From Echinochloa phyllopogon (Eukaryota; Streptophyta; Magnoliopsida; Poales; Poaceae), in assembly GCA_033239725.1 (NCBI GenBank), contig BTCW01000004.1, positions 39,576,001 through 39,640,000 of the forward strand: a DNA stretch of 64,000 bases. Reading direction: 5' to 3'. The notes below the pieces were generated by a model that saw nothing but the letters and a program-made list of their open reading frames with translations, was not told the origin of the DNA and did no database searches. Shown here piece after piece: positions 1-12,110 of this stretch (within the stretch, counting starts at the first letter, position 1; each line of letters starts with the position of its first letter). Made by a program: the position numbers and the translations under genes.

Positions 1-523
1 GGAATGGCTACCGGAACGTTGAACTCAACCAAATACAGCAATACAGTGATATAACTCTTAGACTACATATGTCAGTTTAGCATGGTGGATGTGATTCTAG
101 CAGATGCCACAAGTCAACAGTTAAAATATTGAAATGATTCTAGGTATATCATCATTTAACACGTAATTTACCAAAGCTCACCAGTAACTATGTGAGTATG
201 TGTCAATAACAAATTTTGTGGTATTTTAACTTTTAAGAAACAAAGCCAAAATAAACCCAATAATGTGTTTGTCGAAATAGTGAAAGGTAGCCAATGAATG
301 TGAGTTAGAGGCACCACTGACAACATAAAAGAGGGGAGTGAAAGGGGGAAATGGTGTGTGTTTGAGCCTATGGGTGCTTGAATGGGCAGCACAGTGGTTC
401 TAGCACCATGTATTTTCTTTGCATACAATCAATATAAAATTGAAACTCCACAAGAACATAAGAGGCAGCATAAAACATTAAGGTATTTGGTTATCTCAAG
501 GAAAATCAAGGAGCTGTGCTTAC
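1..523 (-). other. Intron of the PMT-like gene
   Basis: Exon 4 ends at 524 with a GTAAGC donor. No continuation of the PMT reading frame is visible between 1 and 523, so this stretch is read as intron reaching past the window edge. The first few bases could be the next exon but cannot be judged. Confidence 0.6.
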
Positions 524-2050
524 TCTTGGAGTATGGAGTTAGGCATGCTTTCATGGGTACATTCCAAGCAGCATCTGGATCATCATGACGCTCACACATG
601 GGAGGAAGTGTTCCAGGCTCTCTCCTCATATAGCATCCATTAGTCAGTGGCTTGGACCATATCACCGTCTGGTTCTTCTTAGATGTGACACGCCAACACA
701 TCCTTCGAGCAAGATCGCTCATCTTTCTCCATATCTTCCTGTTGAAGGGATCCCGAGAATAGGCTTCCGGTGATGAGTACACAAAATATCCTCCAGGCCT
801 TAACACCCTATCCACTTCCAGCAACAAGACCCCTTTCCTCTGCAGCCAGTCGATCCTACAACGAGAGCAATGTGCCATCTCGAACGAGCGGCTTGGATAT
901 GGCAGCCTCCTTGTGCCCAACACCCCAAGGGTCGCTGGGATCCCTCTCTCAAGGGCAAACTGAATTTGGTTTTCATGCACATCATTGGGAGCAAGAGACA
1001 TTGCAATTATATCGTGCGAAAGAAGGTAGGCCCCGAAGCTGGCAACACCACAGCCGACATCAAGCACATTCCTAACATTCCCTCCATTGTTGAGCTTGCC
1101 ATTTGGAAAATTCAGCATCTACCATAATATGGGGGAAAAAACAATCGCATTAGCCTAAATCATTCACCATGTGTCAGTAGATTAACTGAAGAAATATCTC
1201 AAACCTTCGCAAGGTGCACAATATACTTGTCAGCGCCAGTATGGAAGTGGGTGCCCCCACCAGGGAAGTTGATCTTATCACCATTGACGACCATCCATCG
1301 CTGGTCTGATTTCTCAGCAGCGAGGTGGGTGTGGGGTATGTTGGCCTTCCACACCTCGTCCCTGCTCCTCGGCCACCTGATGGGCACCTAAGCAAGCGTC
1401 GCACACATCGCATCAGCTGATCAGCGCGGGGCGTGGGCATGAACATGACCACAGCAAACAAAGTGCAATACACGGTGGTGTGGTGCCTCTCACCTGGTAG
1501 CCATCGGGCGGCGGGATGAGGCAGTTGAGGCGGCGCGGCGCGGGCGGGCAGTGGCGCTCGTAGTGCTCCATGAGGGAGAGGTTGAGCCGGAGCCGGAGCC
1601 GGTAGTGGAGAGCCCGGTCCAGGCAGGGGATCAGCTCCGAGTGCCTCGCGTCGCACACCTGAACGACACCCGTCAGCACACGCACGCACGCGGGATCAGC
1701 AAAGCAGAGAGCGGCCATCACGACTCCACCAACGATCGAAGCAGAGAGCACGGGGGGTGGGGGGTGAGCCGAGTGGCTGCGCTGCGCACCGGGATGGAGG
1801 AGAGGACGAGGTCGGCAGGGAGCGGTGCCGCCGCCTGGCCCCGGAACCCGAGCCGGCGGACGGGGAGGCGCGGGTGGGCGCCGCCGCGGCGGATGGAGGG
1901 GGCGAAGGCGGCGCCGTAGAAGATGCAGAGGAGCGCGAGCGCGACGACGGCCGCCGCGAGGAGGGACGCGAACGCGCGCCGGCCCAGCGCGCCACCCCCG
2001 TGCCCGCCTCCTCCCCGGCCCTGCTGCGGCGGTGGCAGAGGCGGCTTCAT
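524..2050 (-). CDS. Probable PMT-family methyltransferase (PMT9-like), 5' part, cut by window start
   Basis: Four exons read on the minus strand: 1790-2050, 1494-1658, 1205-1387 and 524-1118, all with GT..AG introns and joining in frame (401 codons plus one base). The gene continues left of position 1; PMT proteins are about 600 residues, so roughly a third is missing. The start has a cytosolic tail and one hydrophobic segment (about residues 25-45), as in type II Golgi proteins. Exon 3 carries the family signature KANIPHTHLA and GDKINFPGGGTHF; exon 4 carries the SAM-binding motif VLDVGCGVASFGAYLL and then CSRCRIDW and VLRPGGYFVYS. The family (DUF248, putative SAM-dependent methyltransferases) is thought to methylate wall polysaccharides in the Golgi. 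Similarity recalled from Arabidopsis PMT8/PMT9 is very strong; the exact orthologue is an inference. Confidence 0.9.
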
Positions 2051-2520
2051 TGCCCTCCCACTCCCCGCTCGCTCGCGCCGCGCCGGCGTGTCTCGCTTTT
2101 ACTCGTCGGGCGGCGTCGGCATGGTGAGTGACCGCGGCGGCGGAGCAGGGGCGGCGTGTGTGTGTGGGCCCGCCTCACGGACGCGGAAGGGTAACCAAAT
2201 GCGAGCGGCGGATTGGTGGGGTGGGAGCAGGGTGGCAGGCGCCAGGCGGTGCGGCAGCCGGGCACGGCGGGGGCGTAGGCCGCGGTCCCGTCCCGTCTCC
2301 CTCATGACTTCGTGAGGGCTGTGATGGGAGGCTGACGCGTGGGCCGCGCGCTGACCGGAAGGAAGGGGGTCGACCCAGTCGGGTCCCGTTGTGCGGGGAT
2401 GCGGAGGAATTTTGCGAGTTTTTCACGCGTGGTGCCGGGCGACGCGTGGGTTCGGCCGATCGGGGACTTCTGTCACGCGCGCGCGGTGAAAGTGGAGAAG
2501 GCACGGGCTGGCGTCTTCCT

Positions 2521-3450
2521 TAGACTGGACGTTCCGGTAATTCGGGTAATCAAAATTTCGGGTAATCAGGACTGACACCGAACTCCTCCCGAACTACAGG
2601 AAACCCGAACGTTCAGTACCCGACAATTCGGGTTCGGGTATTTCCGAATACCCCGAATTTCATCAGTATATATGCTTCTACATATTCAGATTTAGCAAGA
2701 AAATCCAACAGTCAGCAAGAAAATAGAAGCTCAATGCTCAATCGACGGGACAATGGCCCCCTCCGATGGCCGCTATCGCCGAGGACGACGCGGCGTGGGA
2801 GCGCGCCATCGCCGCCGCCACCAAGTCCTCCACTGGCCGCCTCCCCGTCCGCCACAGCTTCACCCGCCGTTCGCACGCAGGACCGTCCGCCGCAGCTTCC
2901 GCGCATCGTTCACGCCCGCAGCGGAGAGGGAGAGAGAAGCGGAGGGGGCGCGCGTGGGGGAGGCCGTCGCGCCGGGAGCGGGCGCCGCCGCGGTGGGGGC
3001 AGGGAGCGGGCGTCCTCGAACAGAAGCTGGGGGCAGCACTGCAGCAGCCAGCAGCGCGGACGGCGGGGGGCGGTGCGGCGTCGCGAGTCGGGGGGCCAGG
3101 CGCGGGCGGCGGCGTCGCGACTCGCGAGTCGGGCGGGGGACATGGAATGCGTTGCGGCTGGGCCGGGGGCGGGGTGGGGGCGTGGGGCAGAGGGATAGAG
3201 GGCGCTGGATCTAGGGTTTGACGTTGGGCCAGGCCTAGATAGATTATTGGGCCTTCGGGGATCCAAGTAAATATTGGGTATTTCGGGAGTTCGGGTACCG
3301 GGGATAAGAACCCGTAATTTCCGAACTAATATCGGGTTTTCTGACTACTAACCCGAAATATTGTATGGGTAATTCGGGTCCGGGTAATTCGGGATCGGGT
3401 CCGGGTAATTCGGGTTCGGAGTTCGAGTTTGGGAAATTGTGCCCACCGTG
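2521..3450. mobile_element. Non-autonomous hAT-like element with GC-rich cargo
   Basis: A 930-bp insertion is flanked by a perfect 10-bp direct repeat, GCGTCTTCCT, at 2511-2520 and 3451-3460 (hAT target duplications are normally 8 bp, so two bases may be chance). Both ends carry dense subterminal copies of ATTCGGGT/CGGGTAATTCGGG in either orientation (2538-2660 and 3250-3425). The outer termini are only weakly inverted (TAGACTGGAC against CACGGTGGGC). The middle (about 2730-3220) is very GC-rich and contains an ATG-started open frame from 2766 (begins MAAIAEDDAAWERAI) that looks like a captured 5' coding exon. No transposase is present. Confidence 0.7.
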
Positions 3451-3460
3451 GCGTCTTCCT

Positions 3461-4733
3461 GTACTGTTACCTGCTGGCTGGCAATGACCCTGCGGAGCCA
3501 GCTTGGTTTCCTTGTACCGTTGGTTTCCTAGACGGCTTATCCGTTGTGGTGCTGAGCCATTTGATTTTAGAATAAAGGATAATGAAGTTTTTTATGGGTT
3601 ATTAGGTCATGTTAAGAGCAGCCGCGCAAGCATAATTATGATATGCTGAGATGTTTCATTTTCATATGATATTGTACTATTTTCGACCGTAAAATCTTAT
3701 GTTCCTTTACTTTACAAAGGTGCAAAGAACAATGTACTAGTTTTGTTTTTGAGATCAAAGGAAGAATTGTATTATATCAAAATCGAGTACATCATCAAGT
3801 TACAAGCACTTTTAATTTAATATACTGATTCACTAAGCAGCTTCAAATCTCAAGGTAGTCTGTTATCCTCTTCATCATATAGTGAACCCCCGTTAACCCC
3901 GGTTTAGATGTTAACATATTTGCTAGGGTTATGTTGCTCCATTCATGAACCTATATACAAGATCTTATTCCTCACTTCCATGCGCAAGTCTTGAAATAAG
4001 TTGATTTTACTAATTAACCAATTATAACCAACTAAACTTTCTACTCGCTCAAAATAAGTTTTGTATTTACTCACGAGCTCTACATTACTCGCCACGATAC
4101 AAAACACATGTTACCTCCCTTAACACGTAGCATCCAAACAAACCGATTATTCATGTAACTAGCATCGACGTTGACGTGGGGCACAAGACATAGCGTAATC
4201 CTTCACAGCATTGCCTAAAATAAAAAAAATACATAAATATACGTAAATTCAAATTTTTATTATCAAAACACATTCTCGAATACCAACTCATGCGATGATA
4301 TATGACACATATGCCTTCAATTCGACTGCCATTTACCACTTTCACTCCTATAATGCCACCATATCTAACTCTTGTCTACCACCACATCCGGTATTAATTG
4401 ATGTTACGTATCTTATAGCCTTGGTTAGTGTCAATTTATCACTGATAGTTTCATGCGAAAACAGAAGTTTATAATGCAAATTTCAAATCCACAAAATTTA
4501 GTTAGTGCAATTTTGAACAAAAATTTTGGAAATTTCCATGCCAAAGTTGCCAAATCCGGCGTCCAAAATCTATCCCCGTACCGTAAACGCTCGAACTCCA
4601 CCGTCGCCAGAACTAACCAAATCGCGTTCGCGTCCGCTCGACCGCCCCACCGCCACTCTCAACCCACGGCGGCGCCGCGCCGGCATCTCTAGCCCTAGCC
4701 ACCGCCTGCTCGACCCGCCGCGCGCACCGTCGC
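3461..4733. other. Intergenic, no gene seen
   Basis: AT-rich spacer between the hAT-like element and the RRM gene. The last 100-200 bases become GC-rich and are probably the promoter and 5' UTR of the RRM gene. No conserved coding frame or RNA gene was recognised. Confidence 0.6.
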
Positions 4734-7700
4734 ATGGCCGCCTCGTACTTCAACCACTCCTCCTCCTACCCGCCGCCGCCGCCGCCCCCGCCGGGCACCT
4801 CCCCGTACGGCGCGTACCGCCACGCCTACCCGCCGGCGCCGGCGCCCCCCACCGCTTACGGCGCCTACTACGACCGCGCGGAGCAGGCCCTCCCGCAGCG
4901 GGACGAGCTCCGCACGCTCTTCATCGCTGGCCTCCCCGCTGATGCCAAGGCGCGCGAGGTGTACAACCTCTTCCGCGACTTCCCTGGATACGTGTCCTCC
5001 CATCTCCGCACCGGCAAATCGTCTCAGGTTTCCCCCTCCCCTTACTCCAACCCCTCCGTTTGCTCCGCCACTAGGGCTATCACTCGTGGCATGCTGGGTC
5101 TTCCGTCTTCCTTTTGCTGTTCGCGTCTAACCTAATCGACCTGTTTCTGTGTTGCAGGCGTATGCGTTTGCTGTGTTTGCAGATCAACAATCTGCTTTAG
5201 CTGCATTGAGTGCCACAAATGTAAGAGGTCCACACGATTTTGTTGTCAAATATGTCAAAGACACACTAAGTGCAGCTAAATTACCCACATAATTCTCAGT
5301 TTACACTTCCAAGTGATTCTTTCTGTATCAGAAGTTTTGGCCGCAAGCAATTTGTTTATCAAGTTACCTTATATTATCAACTTGTTTTTTGCTGCAGGGA
5401 ATGGTATTTGACCTTGAGAAGAACTGTTCGCTTCATGTGGATCTTGCAAAATCCAATTCCAGATCAAAGCGCTTGAGATCAGGTAGCCTTCAGTTCCAGA
5501 ACATCTTTCCTGCTTTACTATGTGGTTCTTCATCGATGCTGACATGCTTGATCCCATTAGATGATGCTTCACCTTATTCTCCGGAGAAAAGAAGACCAAG
5601 GGGATTTCCTGATTCAGGTATCATTCAAGTAGCTTTTGTGACTGTATGCCATGAAAGAAAACCAATTGTATTTTCTCGCCTTGTTGATCTATGCATGATG
5701 ATGGTAGTGCTTAGAGCTTACGGTAGCTCCACTGTGATCACTTGAACAATGCATAGGCTGTTCCAAATCCACAGATCTACTCCATCCCAGCATCACAGTT
5801 GATTTATAAATGTCAGGGAAATTAGTTTATCTTGAGTTCCTACAGGATGTATTTCACTATTTTCTTTGTGTTCATACCCTACTAAATGTTTTATCTCTGA
5901 CTTCATATCCTCAGTGAAGTGCCTCTTTGACTCACATGGCTGAACATTCTTACAAAGCACTCACCTTGCACGTCTTTGGCACACTTTGCGCCCTATCAGG
6001 TGCTGGAAGCAATATTTACATATCTGGAATGGGTAATTCTTCACACAGCCTGAGTGGTTATCCTTCTGCACAAAGGTTATGGCACAATACTCGAGCACAG
6101 TTTTATCATGTGATTTTGTTGGGGGATTGAGCTTTAAGCTACCTGCCAGCTGATGATAGGATGTAGACAATCGATACTACAATAGAGCTATACTTTTAGG
6201 ATATGTTACAACTCTAATTAACACTGTTAAATCTTGCAGTTACACAAATCTTGAATCTAGTACTTCTGTGAGCAAGGTAAGTTAAGTCTCACACCTTGTC
6301 TCTTGATATGTATATGTAGGACATGCTGTTGATTGATATTAAACTTTGAAGCAATGATTTAGGGCAGTCTCCAGCAGTAGCCCCAGTCTAATAACTTCAA
6401 CCTTTTAATATTGAAGGGGATTTTTTGCTATTATTAATGAAATTCTTCCTTGATGGATCCATGTGCCATTTTAACAATAATTCTGGTATTTAAGATTGTC
6501 GCTGTAAATAATTGCCACAAAGCTCGATATGTTAGCCAAGTTCTATCATTATATTAATGGGGGCACTTGTGATTTATTTCATTCAGAAGACATTCCATCG
6601 TATTTTGTAAAAAGGAAGAAAAGGAAAAAAAATCATCCCCTGCATTTATGATATTATCCTTGCATTGGCTGCTGAGATTTGCAGTAAGAATTTAAGTAAC
6701 CTATGTTATGTTGTTGACTTAATCAGGTCAATAGTATTTTAATTGGTTGTCCACACATACAACATATATGTTCGATCATGAACAAACCCTTTGATGTTGG
6801 TCTCCAAAGTGAGCCATATTAAAAACTGAAGAAGTTCAATGGAACACTAAATATAATCCCATGTCTCTATGAACAAGAACTCCGCGAAACTTAGGATTTA
6901 AGAAATGGAAATGTTTTGATATTTTCAGCTTTTAGTTTGTTTCTTCCCGTTTCTGGATGATATGCTTTATTGCAAGAGGTACATTTTTTACATGATGCAC
7001 TTGCCTGCAGGATCCATCCGCATTTGCCCCTCAAAATAATCCTCCATGTCCTACTCTCTTTGTTGCAAACCTTGGTCCAGCTTGTTCAGAGCATGAACTC
7101 ACAGATGTTTTCTCAAGGTATTGCTGATATATTAAACGCTTCATGGGATGAGATAAAGCGTTTATTTTTGTTTTGACAAGCTTATTTTTGTGATTAGTTG
7201 TGCAGGATTCGTGAAGCTGAAGATGCAAAACAAGCTTGGAGCTCCAGTTGCATTTGTTGATTTCAAGGTATAATGAAGAAAATCGATATTCTTCCTGTGT
7301 CCCTGATTACCGTTTTATTTTATTTTCTATGAACCAGTGATGTTAATTATCATACCACCTACTCTTAATATCCAGCCAGGCAACCATACATTGAACTGAT
7401 ACTGGTTTTATTTTTGTTACAAGGCTTATGGTGTGCCATGTGCATACAAGGTTCATGTTATATAATGGTTGACCTTTCAGATTTAATTCCAAATCTAGAA
7501 TCTTTAATTAGAGCTGGCATAAGGATACCGCACGTGATTTCATCAGATATTGTGAAACTTTAATGCCCTATAAATTGAGCCAAGGAGACTCTTAAACGTT
7601 AGGAGTATGTAATTAGATTAGATTCCTTCTTAGTCATTCAGGCCTGCAGAGATTCATTCAGTCCTGCAGTTATGCCTTGGCAAATGAGTGAAATGGGTTA

Positions 7701-8712
7701 TGGAAGGAAAACATGTATCTACTCCAATTATGTCAGTTTGGCATGTTAAGTAACAAAATGGATCCAATCCAATCAATTAAGGTTGTGCTAATATGCTTTC
7801 AGGTTTACTTTGGTGTTCTTACTGTGTATACATGATTTTAATCTGTTGCTGCGCACACAGTTGCCGGTACAATGCCCCATTGAGTATTGATATCCTACTG
7901 CATACACAGTGGTCAATAGGAAGCTTTCCTGATGTCCTTAATCATGATATAGTGGGTAGCGACATTTCAGAAGCTGAAAACTAGTATTTTGTTCCTTATA
8001 ATGCAATGCTGCTTTTTATCGAGTCACATTTTTTTGAATTACTCACTTTTTTTTACTACTGCTATCTATGTGTTTGAATTTCTTTCCATGGCAAACCCTA
8101 AGCCTTTCTCATGTCTGTAGGATGCGAACAGCTCAACTGAAGCCCTAAATCGTCTCCAAGGAATTATCCTGTATTCATCACCTGGCGAGGGAATTCGTTT
8201 AGAGTATCCTACTATAATGAATTTATTTATTTCACTATTATATTTAGCTGCAAATTCTTTACTCAGGGTTTATTTGGTTGCAAATTGCCAAAATTTATCT
8301 CTAGGGTTAATTTGATTGCTTTAATTATTATCATTTGATGACAGATGGTCACATAACATATTTGTTATGCTGAACTTTAGAATCGCATCAACTGATCATT
8401 CAGGCAAATTTTCTAAAATTTCTAATCTGATTTTAATTCATGTTTGCTCAGTCTCACCTCACTTCATGAGCACTTGCATGGCAAGTTTAACAAATATGTA
8501 GTAGCAATAATTGTGAGAGTAATTATTGTCTAATTTAAACTAGCTGTCTGTAGCCTAAAGCTGATGAATGCTAGAGCTTTTAAAAAGTAGCCATAACTAT
8601 GCACGATCACAGTACCTTCCGTTCATATTTCATTTACTTTTCAAGTTCCTTGACATGTTCTAGATATGCAAAGTCCCGGATGGGCCTTCGTAAGCGTGAT
8701 AAGCGCCCCTAA
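4734..8712 (+). CDS. RNA-binding protein with two RRM domains
   Basis: Ten exons: 4734-5027, 5158-5220, 5398-5482, 5561-5617, 6000-6075, 6240-6276, 7011-7117, 7198-7267, 8121-8203 and 8664-8712. They sum to 921 nt, giving 306 residues, with every junction GT..AG and in frame. Order: a Pro/Tyr-rich N-terminus; RRM1 (RNP2 LFIAGL, RNP1-like YAFAVF) split over exons 1-3; a Ser-rich linker; RRM2 (RNP2 LFVANL, RNP1 region APVAFVDF) over exons 7-9; and a basic tail RMGLRKRDKRP. The layout matches plant RRM proteins of the WHI4/scw1-like or RBPMS-like group, thought to bind mRNA. The exact target is unknown. In exon 8 the acceptor at 7197 (TTAG) was preferred over the later GCAG because it restores the conserved SCAGF. 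Confidence 0.9.
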
Positions 8713-9069
8713 GTGCAGCTGAAAGATTAGGCAATCGTTGAACAATGATCAACAGTGTTCACTCATGACTGGTGCTGACACCGAGTCCGCCCACATATTC
8801 ATGCAAGAAATGTATTGCCCCTGTTTTAGATGCATGACGTGATGTAACTGGGTTTGGTTGTATCACTTAATATTGTCTGTGTGCATCTTTCTTTTCCCCC
8901 TCCCTTCACCGATGCTGTCACCGTGCCTCTGCAGTTTTAAACTAGGATTGTTATCTGTTTTCAGCTGAATTCAAACTCTTTTACTTGAGATGGCTATGAG
9001 AAATCAATTGTGCAGTACCTTTTTTATTGTATCTTGTAGATGAATGGCAGAATAAGATCCAAGTGTGGC
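8713..9069 (+). other. Probable 3' UTR of the RRM gene
   Basis: Sequence directly after the TAA at 8710-8712. It is transcribed-looking but non-coding; no clear AATAAA was assigned. It ends at the hAT MITE at 9070. Confidence 0.4.
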
Positions 9070-9214
9070 TAGGGGTGGTAATGGATCGTGACCCGTTTGT
9101 TTCTTCACAATCCAATTTGGCCCTAGTTAAATTTAGGTCAAAAACTAGTACTTTTTTGGCCCGGCTCTAATCTTAAAATTTCTAGTACAAAATGGAGGGC
9201 CTTTACCACCCCTA
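9070..9214. mobile_element. 145-bp hAT MITE with perfect TSD
   Basis: The termini are perfect 12-bp inverted repeats, TAGGGGTGGTAA and TTACCACCCCTA. The element is flanked by the 8-bp direct repeat AGTGTGGC at 9062-9069 and 9215-9222, the hAT signature length. No coding capacity. A second, diverged copy lies at 18062. Confidence 0.92.
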
Positions 9215-9665
9215 AGTGTGGCACAACAATGTACTGTAGAAACGTCAATGACTGTACTATGAATGTTGTGCATCCGTTGTTCACAATCACTGTACCAGTA
9301 TACCTTATGCGAAAAAGAACATGGTGGGTTTGATGTTCTGCGTGATGTGTGTTTTATTCTGTGAGAATACCTGTGAGATAGTGTAGTTTGCTGGTGAAGC
9401 TACTCACAATAGCTTAAAGATTGGACCATATTGTTCAGTCCTTGCCTGCCGTCCTCACTCTATATCATGTGGGAGAAATTATTAATGCTTACGTTTATCA
9501 TCAATCATGCTAGCATGTGCCTAAACTAGGTTACCCGTGCTCTTTTAGTCTTTTAAGTGTACTGGGTTCGATCAGCTCTATGCTTTCACGGAAAAATATT
9601 GCAACAAAACGATAAAGTTCAGTATACACCGAGGAAAATGCTTGCCACCTGTCTTATTCCAGCTC

Positions 9666-9914
9666 TATAACACCCCGCCCTCCACGAGCCGCCCCGCACA
9701 GCCCTTCCGAGGGGCGTGCACGCGTACACATAGCACCCTGCTTACACTTTCGTCCTCGCTTCGTGTAAAAGGGTTAACCCGAAGGTGCTATGGCTGGAAG
9801 ACAAAGGCTTATAAGTTGCCTCCACCCTTGCTCAACTATCAATGTGGCACTAAACATGTGCATCCCGCACTAATGGGCCACTACCGGGCCATACAAACTG
9901 GGCCGGGTGTGACA
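9666..9914 (-). repeat. LTR of the TRIM (3' LTR in element orientation)
   Basis: 249-bp copy; its plus-strand left end reads TATAACACC where the partner has TGTAACACC, so one terminal base has mutated. It differs from the other LTR by only a few substitutions, which points to a recent insertion. Confidence 0.88.
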
Positions 9915-10126
9915 TACACCCCCCTCAAAGAACCCGACGTCCTCGTCGGCGCAACTCACCCACCCGGGCAAATGTACAGGAACGTTTTCCCTTAGCGCAC
10001 GACCGTACGTCCAGTGCCGGCGCCATAGTCCATGCCGTGTGCCCTATCCGGGCCATACGCGCCATGCACCCTATGCCCGCACACTGACCCGTACGCGCAA
10101 CCGCGAGGGTCGGCTCTGATACCATT

Positions 10127-10375
10127 TGTAACACCCCGCCCTCCACGAGCCGCCCCGCACAGCCCTTCCGAGGGGCGTGCACGCGTACACATAGCACCCT
10201 GCTTACACTTTCGTCCTCGCTTCGTGTAAAAGGGTTAACCCGAAGGTGCTATGGCTGGAAGACAAAGGCTTATAAGTTGCCTCCACCCTTGCTCAACTAG
10301 CAATGTGGCACTAAACATGTGCATCCCGCACTAATGGACCACTACCGGGCCATACAAACTGGGCCGGGTGTGACA
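10127..10375 (-). repeat. LTR of the TRIM (5' LTR in element orientation)
   Basis: 249-bp copy next to the primer-binding site. Both ends are intact: plus-strand TGTAACACC at the left and GGTGTGACA at the right. Confidence 0.88.
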
Positions 10376-10380
10376 AGCTC

Positions 10381-11312
10381 ACAAAGCACTCAAAATTCTC
10401 ACAAGAAAAGATAACGAAAGACACTCAAACATTATCTTTGTATATATTATGGATATTTCCAGGTCGTCCTACTTTCTGCATAAAAGTACTATATCTAATA
10501 GTGATGGTTCTGCTAAACTGTGCCAGCGCTTTTGTTTCCCTATCTGAACAAGGATTGTTGGTCTTCCATTAACAGGAAGGGTTATGGTCACTGAAAAGGT
10601 ACACACTGTAAACACCCAGAAACTTAATGAGCGATCGCTTCCGTAATCCATGGATAATTGCATATCATTTCGATGATAATATATTTTTATTAATGTTCTC
10701 TATTATCTTATGCATATGAATGTCTGTCTGTCTGTTTATTGTAATGATAGGACAAAGGCGATGATCTCTCAACCCTCGGTCGAATTTTAGGCGGTTAGCT
10801 AGCTGCAACTCACCAACCGACCCCTTTGCCGTTGCAACAGAACACCTAAAGCTACCTGAACTTCCTGTACCTCTAGCGAGTGGTTGAGTTTGACATTTTG
10901 TTTAGAACGACAAACAGGGTTATCAATGCGATTGGCCTGTCCCACTTAACTGCACAGCTATCACGCCCTACAGAAGAAAAAGGGATCAAAATACCATCAT
11001 TTATTTAAGTGGAGAAACAATGTGCCAATACCTTTTGGTCTTCTTCAGGAAGTGTTACGCTAATTCAGGTGCTGTTCATAAGAGCCACGTCAGGCGTTGT
11101 CGCTTAGATCTCCGATTCCAGTACTATATTTCAATGCAGACTTCGGATGCACCTTTCTGAAGCACTAGCGTCAGTCAGATCCCAACAGCTCCGTTAATTG
11201 CAGCGACAGCAATGTGCTAGTGCTCTGTCAGAAAATTGGAGCTGGTTTTTTTGGGCACATTGAAATGGTGTCTACTTAGATTTGCCAAACTGTTTTGCTA
11301 GTTCTTGTCAAA
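10381..11312. other. Intergenic, no gene seen
   Basis: Mixed-composition spacer between the TRIM and a MITE. Only short chance reading frames and no recognised repeat ends. Confidence 0.5.
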
Positions 11313-11608
11313 GGCGGTGTTTAGTTCCCGAACCTGAAGCGTGAAGTTTGGTGAAAATGTCACATCGGACACTGTAGCGCACTGTAGCACTTTTCGTTTG
11401 TTTGTGGTAATCGTTGTCCTACTATGACCTAACTAGGCTCAAAAGATTCGTCTCGTCGTGTACATCAAAACAATGTATTTAGTTTTTTTATTTACCCACG
11501 TTTAGTTCTCCATGCATGAGGAGAGAGATTTGATGTGATTTGATGTAATAGGTGAATAGTGAAGTTTGGAGAGGGAATTTTTTGGTTTTGAAGGGACTAA
11601 ACAAGGCC
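11313..11608. mobile_element. MITE, family A copy 1 (GGCC..TGTTTAG termini)
   Basis: The element runs from GGCGGTGTTTAGTTCCC to GGGACTAAACAAGGCC, imperfect inverted ends, flanked on each side by AAA. The core holds the words GGACACTGTAGC, CTCAAAAGATTCGTCTCG and GAATAGTGAAGTTTGGAGAG, which recur in four other copies here (17012, about 17470, 18656, 25978). The 3-bp target duplication suggests a PIF/Harbinger relative. No coding capacity. Confidence 0.8.
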
Positions 11609-11783
11609 AAAACTGACAACTGACGTTGTTTATTTTTGCTGTCCAGGTTTTCTGCAATGAATCCAGAGAGGTAGCTGCCATTTCTATGTCTGGAACCCAA
11701 GGCCAAAATACATTGTTGATTGTGCCCAATTTGGCCGCCACATTAACACATAGGAGCATAACTTGTTCGAATCTATTTGTATT

Positions 11784-12110
11784 TTAGCAGAGAACCAGTA
11801 ATGCACTTTGTTTCCTTTTAAGCGCTAGTCCTTGAGCATTGGTCAAGTGTAAGGCTCCCAGAGGTTTGCCTCCTGCATCCCAGCTGGGTGGAACAAACTT
11901 TCTAGTTTTCCTATCCAATCTCTGAACCCTCCTGACTTGCATAAAACATGTCAAAGAAAGAGCAATGAGCTGCATACTACTAGGATTAAACAAAACCATC
12001 TCAAACCTTTCAGCAAGATTCTGATCCTGGGAGCAAGAGCAATCAATCACAGCATCCATGCGGACCACAGATCTGAAAAGAAGGCGATACTTTGCTTTCG
12101 ATGATTCCAT
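11784..12110 (-). pseudogene. Unrecognised gene fragment, possibly two exons
   Basis: An open minus-strand frame of 108 codons starts MESSKAKYRLLF and holds a hydrophilic stretch with RLDRKTRKFVPPSWDAGG that reads like real protein. Inside it a possible GT..AG intron (about 11941-11996) would join LAERFEM to RVQRLDRK. I do not recognise the family. There are no clear neighbouring exons, so it may be a relic or a captured fragment. It could also be a chance frame. Confidence 0.25.

Larger units (their letters stand above)
9666..10375 (-). mobile_element. TRIM (miniature LTR retrotransposon), possibly Cassandra-like
   Basis: Two nearly identical 249-bp direct repeats (9666-9914 and 10127-10375) flank a 212-bp internal region, and the whole is bounded by the 5-bp duplication AGCTC (9661-9665 and 10376-10380). 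On the minus strand the repeat starts TGTCACACC and ends GGTGTTACA, the expected LTR ends. Two bases inside the minus-strand 5' LTR is TGGTATCAGAGCC (complement at 10112-10124), a full match to an initiator-Met tRNA primer-binding site; at the other side is a purine-rich tract (complement of 9915-9930). No gag or pol. Size and PBS fit Cassandra; the 5S-rRNA-like box in its LTR is not certain here. Confidence 0.9.

Noticed and set aside
2047..2504. Short frames upstream of the PMT-like start
   Set aside because: GC-rich promoter and leader DNA; no conserved motif in any frame.
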